10,227 nucleotides of DNA, taken from assembly GCA_025964215.1 (NCBI GenBank), contig JAOPZG010000268.1:1-10227 (forward strand), in the 5' to 3' direction. Source of the DNA: Conexibacter sp. (lineage in GTDB: Bacteria > Actinomycetota > Thermoleophilia > Solirubrobacterales > Solirubrobacteraceae). How positions within the stretch are numbered: the first letter of the stretch is position 1; each line of letters starts with the position of its first letter. Shown here in pieces: positions 7,221 to 10,227 of the stretch. The notes below the pieces were generated by a model. That model worked only from the letters and a program-made list of their open reading frames with translations. It was not told where the DNA came from and ran no database searches. The position numbers and the translations under genes are program-made.

Positions 7221-7626
7221 GGAGTTGACGCTCCTTGGGCCACGCCCCCGGCCGTGCCAAGCGGCGCGGGGGCACTATTTCACCGGCACCACGTCACGCA
7301 GCACCGGCCTGGTTGAAGCCCTCCGCTCGCGACGGTGGTGCGCCGCGAGCAGACGGGCCGCGGCCACGCTAGCTCCACGGGCGAGAAAGCGGAAGCGAGC
7401 GCCACGATCACCGCCGATGCGCGGCGATTGACGTGACCTCCCTAGCCGCGATGGTTGCGTTTGGCTGCGGCACGCCCGTGATGCCGCTGCCCGACGCGCA
7501 CCGCGCGCGTCGCCACCCGCGCGGACCGGCGGCGGGCGCGGGGCGCGGGGCGCGACAGGCGGTAAAGGCGGTGCCCAAACGGCGCGCCGGACCACGAGAC
7601 CGCCGTAGCGATAGCGTTGTCTCACG
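7221..7626. other. Divergent intergenic region
   Basis: No supported gene is seen; ORFs across it are low-complexity shadows rich in Arg, Ala and Pro. It must hold the promoter of the minus-strand operon and that of the plus-strand 183-residue gene. On the minus strand the GGAG ribosome site (7231-7234) can pair with CTCC (7221-7224) just before the ATG, forming a 4-bp stem. No consensus -35/-10 pair stands out on either strand. A short GC-rich tandem repeat lies at 7534-7554. Confidence 0.5.
7534..7554. repeat. Three perfect tandem copies of the heptamer GGGCGCG
   Basis: Units at 7534-7540, 7541-7547 and 7548-7554 are identical. The block lies about 72 bp upstream of the GTG start at 7627, where an activator or nucleoid protein could bind. 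At this GC content simple slippage is an equally good explanation. Confidence 0.6.
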
Positions 7627-8178
7627 GTGAACGACACGACGAGCACGCCGTACTTCGGCGACATCGACGAGGTATGGGACGAGCTCTCTGCCAGGCACCG
7701 CGCAGCGATCACCGAGGTACGTGGTGTGCTCACCCGGCTGGGACTGCCCTTTGCGCGGCCTGAGGACGCGACCACGACCTACGACCCAGCCAACGAGGCC
7801 GTCCACCTCAAGATCCGACACCGCACCGACGCCACCATCGTGGCGGTGCTGCTCTTTGCCGACCAGGTGGCGCTGCACTGGCCCGGCGGCCGCCTGACCA
7901 AACCAGAATGCGATCGAGAGCTCCTCGACGCCCTGGAGGCGATGCTCGGCGGAACCAACGTGATCCGCACCTGGACCCACGCCAGCAAGGTCATCGCCGT
8001 CGATACCGAGATCTGGCTTCCAAGCCGCCTCCGCCGCGCGCTGCCGCGGCTCGATGCCCCCGGAACGCGAGCCCGGATCCTGCGGCGCCTGCCCTGGCCC
8101 GCGCGCCGTACCGACGCGACGCTCTCCTACGCCCGCCGACCGGCGCTGGCCCCGCCCGCCGAACGCGACCGCCTCTAA
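7627..8178 (+). CDS. Uncharacterised 183-residue protein
   Basis: I do not recognise the family. The start is GTG at 7627 (NDTTSTPYFGDIDEVWDELS). The N-terminal half reads as a compact alpha/beta domain: a helix (about 11-38), then strands (about 57-84) with AVHLKIRHRTDATIVAVLLF and VALHWPGG, then helices. The C-terminal 50 residues are Arg/Pro/Ala-rich and probably disordered or nucleic-acid binding. No signal peptide, membrane segment or obvious catalytic motif is visible. There is no Shine-Dalgarno close to the start, so the mRNA may be leaderless, as is common in actinobacteria. The gene stands alone, divergent from the regulator operon and convergent with the membrane-protein gene. The protein-like composition on this strand, against antisense-like composition on the other, supports it as real. 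Confidence 0.7.
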   Translation: MNDTTSTPYFGDIDEVWDELSARHRAAITEVRGVLTRLGLPFARPEDATTTYDPANEAVHLKIRHRTDATIVAVLLFADQVALHWPGGRLTKPECDRELLDALEAMLGGTNVIRTWTHASKVIAVDTEIWLPSRLRRALPRLDAPGTRARILRRLPWPARRTDATLSYARRPALAPPAERDRL

Positions 8179-8253
8179 CCGCGCACACCTTGCGGACGTA
8201 CCGCCCGCCCGATAACGCCGGCTTACGGACACCACGCTGCGCTCCAAGTCCGG

Positions 8254-9090
8254 CTAGTCCTTGGGCGCCTCGCCGATGGGCGGCCCACCCAGCTCGTCGA
8301 GTGCAGCCTGTCGAGCCTCTGCACGGATCTCCTCCTCACGCCGCCGCTGCTTGGCCCGCTCCATCGCTGCCCGACGATCGGCCGTCCCGCCGATGAAGAC
8401 GAACCCGTCGGGATCGGGGCCTCCGAAGTCCACCGCGCTGGTCAGCGGGAACGACACAGGCCCGAGCGCACCGCTGGTCGGGACCTCCGCCGCCGGCCAC
8501 GCTGCCGCCTGCTGCTGCTCGGCGAAACGTGCCATCGTCGCAACGGCCGTCTGCGTGAACTCTGCCCGAAGATCCTCGCGCAGCTCGTCCAGCGCCTCCT
8601 GCGTCAACGGCACGGGCTGATCGTCCCCGTCGCCTTCTGGTGCCGTCGTGACATCGACCTCGAAGGACTCCTGTTCAGCCGGAAGGCGACCGCCTGCAAC
8701 GGCGGCCGTCGCCTCGGTCGCCCGTTCCACAAGAGCGTTGATGACCAGGCCGTACTGCTCGTTCATCAGGCGCTGCATTCCGCCCGCCTGCTCTTGGATG
8801 CCGCGGAGCATCGTGGACGTCTGACGCTGGACGTCCTGGCTCTGCTTGAGCTGGCGTGCCGACGACTCGTTCTGCGCCACGTACATGATGAGCTGCGCGA
8901 CAAAGGCGATTACCGCGAGGTACAGCGCGACCGTGTTCAGCGCGTCGGCATCGTTGACAGCCGCAACGGCGATCAGCGCTGCGACCGCGGCGACCGCGGC
9001 GATCGCCGACCACATTGCCACCTTGCGTGGGCTCAGCCGGTAGTCGCGTGTCGACGACGGCTGTTCGTCGGCCTGGTGAAAGTCGGACAT
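8254..9090 (-). CDS. Uncharacterised two-helix membrane protein with coiled coil
   Basis: A 278-residue product. A basic N-terminus (RDYRLSPRK) leads into two hydrophobic helices at about 24-45 and 51-72 with a very short link, forming a membrane hairpin with both ends probably in the cytoplasm. A Gln/Ser-rich amphipathic helix, probably coiled coil, follows at about 74-130. An acidic linker (PEGDGDDQP, 151-159), a second helix (162-196), a Gly/Pro-rich part and a strongly charged C-terminal helix (about 238-266; AKQRRREEEIRAEARQ) complete it. No enzymatic motif is visible. The form suits a membrane-anchored scaffold, sensor or oligomerising protein. The leader upstream holds a 14-bp palindrome and a hairpin, so expression may be tightly controlled. 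It lies downstream of, and on the same strand as, the unknown gene that ends at 9257, with a 166-bp gap. Confidence 0.8.
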   Translation of the reverse strand: MSDFHQADEQPSSTRDYRLSPRKVAMWSAIAAVAAVAALIAVAAVNDADALNTVALYLAVIAFVAQLIMYVAQNESSARQLKQSQDVQRQTSTMLRGIQEQAGGMQRLMNEQYGLVINALVERATEATAAVAGGRLPAEQESFEVDVTTAPEGDGDDQPVPLTQEALDELREDLRAEFTQTAVATMARFAEQQQAAAWPAAEVPTSGALGPVSFPLTSAVDFGGPDPDGFVFIGGTADRRAAMERAKQRRREEEIRAEARQAALDELGGPPIGEAPKD

Positions 9091-9102
9091 CTGGCGCGTC
9101 AG

Positions 9103-9116
9103 CTTACCTAGGTAAG
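9103..9116. promoter_or_regulatory. Perfect 14-bp palindrome, candidate operator
   Basis: CTTACCTAGGTAAG equals its own reverse complement. It lies 12 nt before the ATG of the membrane protein gene, where a bound repressor would block transcription or translation start. A perfect AT-containing palindrome stands out in this GC-rich sequence. Several dimeric regulator families could bind such a site; the MarR-family product at 4929-5438 is one local candidate, by inference only. Confidence 0.5.
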
Positions 9117-9117
9117 T

Positions 9118-9151
9118 GGCGGGTTTCCGGTCCTCACCGATTTACCCCGCC
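9118..9151 (-). other. Nested hairpin in leader of the membrane protein gene
   Basis: On the minus strand GGCGGG (9146-9151) pairs with CCCGCC (9118-9123). Inside, CGGT pairs with ACCG around a GAGG loop (9132-9135), leaving a purine-rich internal loop. No U-tract follows. It could be a terminator for the gene ending at 9257 or a structured 5' leader for the gene starting at 9090. It directly adjoins the 14-bp palindrome. Confidence 0.4.
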
Positions 9152-9256
9152 GCATATCGAGAGGCCCGAATTGCCTTGTTGTAGGTCTTTGCGTTTTTGC
9201 TTCCGGTGCGGGGATTAGCTGGCAAGGACCCGGCCCTCGCGAAGACCAACGAAGAA

Positions 9257-10227
9257 TTATTCGTCGTCGGCGAGCATGCCAAATCCAGCGCGCCGCCCCC
9301 ACGTGCGCATGTCCTCGTTGAGGTACGAGACGATGCGCAGGCGGTCTTCGGCGATCACGTGAAGTTGATTCGGGTAGTTGTGCGCCCGATGGAACGTCCG
9401 CCATTTCACCGGAGTCACGCCAACCGAATGCACGCCCTCGGCGGTCACGACGGAAAGGTCGTTATCGCTCTCGACGATGACTCCGAACGGGGCCACGTCC
9501 CCGTCAACGGGGTGCTGCAGCCCAGGCAGCTCCATACTCATCGTGGCGTCGAACCGCTTGCTCAACAGCGCAGCGTCGGGACGATAGCGAACAATGTCGA
9601 TGGCCGGCCCATTTGCTCGACAAATCAGCCCATGCCCGGCCCACGACACGTCGCGTCGGACGGTCGTCACGACGGGCGGTGAATCGTAGTTGGACTCAAA
9701 GTCGAGTCCCTGCCGTGCGGCGTCGACAACGTCATCCGCGTCGGGCGCCAGCTCCGCGCTCGGGTTGGCCGTTTTCAGCGCACGCGAAGCAATCGCGTGC
9801 TGGTCAAGACTCGTGCGTTGGCCTTCGTCGAACAGCTCGCTGTCTTCCACGTAGGTCTCGAACGTTCTGACAGCACGTGCGCCTGTGCGCGCCGCCGCTC
9901 GGCGTGTCTGAGTAAACACTGCCAGAACTGCGGCTCTCGTCTGCGAGCTGCCATAGATGCTTGAGCGGAGCCAGCTGCAGCCCGTGAAGTCACCGCCGAG
10001 AATCTCGCGTGGTTCCTCCAGTCGGCGCTCGTCGTTGAGTCTGACCTGTCGCAGGCCATCCAGCCCGGCCGCGACAGCCAGAAGCCCGTTGTTACTGGCC
10101 CGGAGGCGAACGACCTCGCCGTCCCACTGGCGGTCTATGCCGCGCGACAGGGCAATCTGGGAAGCGGCTCCGAGACCTTGATCGCTAGCGGTGTAGATCC
10201 GCCGGTTATGAATCTCGAAGTCGCTGA
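9257..10227 (-). CDS. Uncharacterised protein, N-terminus outside window
   Basis: The frame is open from the right edge to the stop at 9257-9259, giving 322 C-terminal residues. GTG at 9919 is a possible start, but the frame continues upstream with protein-like sequence (IHNRRIYTASDQGLGAASQI, EVVRLRASNNGLLAVAAG), so the true start is probably beyond 10227. I do not recognise the family. The visible part mixes short beta-rich stretches (FGVIVESDNDLSVVTAEGV, VRRDVSWAGHGLIC) with a helical region (about residues 95-165 of the visible part). It ends in RIVSYLNEDMRTWGRRAGFG. No membrane helix is visible. Codon use is slightly less GC-extreme than its neighbours. It is transcribed toward the membrane/coiled-coil gene. 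Confidence 0.75.
   Translation of the reverse strand, partial: SDFEIHNRRIYTASDQGLGAASQIALSRGIDRQWDGEVVRLRASNNGLLAVAAGLDGLRQVRLNDERRLEEPREILGGDFTGCSWLRSSIYGSSQTRAAVLAVFTQTRRAAARTGARAVRTFETYVEDSELFDEGQRTSLDQHAIASRALKTANPSAELAPDADDVVDAARQGLDFESNYDSPPVVTTVRRDVSWAGHGLICRANGPAIDIVRYRPDAALLSKRFDATMSMELPGLQHPVDGDVAPFGVIVESDNDLSVVTAEGVHSVGVTPVKWRTFHRAHNYPNQLHVIAEDRLRIVSYLNEDMRTWGRRAGFGMLADDE

Noticed and set aside
6471..7316. 281-codon plus-strand ORF
   Set aside because: Leu/Val/Gly/Asp-rich antisense pattern; the minus-strand frame has a ribosome site and fits the operon.
7408..8247. 279-codon minus-strand ORF across the 183-residue gene
   Set aside because: Gly/Arg/Val-rich antisense look; the plus-strand frame has a balanced, folded-protein composition.
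1..10227. CRISPR array, insertion-sequence ends, rRNA
   Set aside because: No regularly spaced repeats, transposase gene with terminal repeats, or rRNA sequence was seen.

Overview
The window is very GC-rich and its codons are strongly biased to G or C in the third position, which gives long antisense shadow ORFs. It looks like a chromosomal accessory region of a high-GC actinomycete. The secreted protein at the left end, with a (W/Y)P-x-x-VDP segment followed by Ig-like and FG-GAP units, suggests a Solirubrobacterales / Thermoleophilia relative. That placement is inference. I saw no rRNA, tRNA, CRISPR array or insertion sequence.

Left (1-2262, minus): most of a secreted multidomain surface protein whose C-terminus lies beyond the left edge. 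A gap of about 450 bp follows. Then comes a complete large serine recombinase (2717-4864, plus) with an intact catalytic serine, a recombinase domain and a zinc ribbon. Its C-terminal extension is unusual: three tandem modules of about 57 residues that look like DNA-binding repeats.

Middle (4929-7220, minus): a compact operon convergent with the recombinase. In transcription order it holds an unrecognised 255-residue helical protein, a small winged-helix-like gene broken by a frameshift and a stop codon, an IclR-family regulator, and a MarR-family regulator whose start overlaps the IclR stop by 8 nt. The gene junctions are tight, so they are probably co-transcribed. Their targets are unknown.

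Right (7221-10227): a 405-bp gap with a GC-rich heptamer tandem repeat, an orphan plus-strand gene for a 183-residue unknown protein, and then two minus-strand genes. One encodes a two-helix membrane protein with a coiled coil. Its leader holds a perfect 14-bp palindrome and a nested hairpin. The other is an unrecognised protein that enters from beyond the right edge.

The best candidates for something undescribed are the repeat-tailed recombinase with its convergent regulator operon, and the membrane/coiled-coil gene with its structured leader. Nothing here can be assigned confidently to a known defence or conjugation system.
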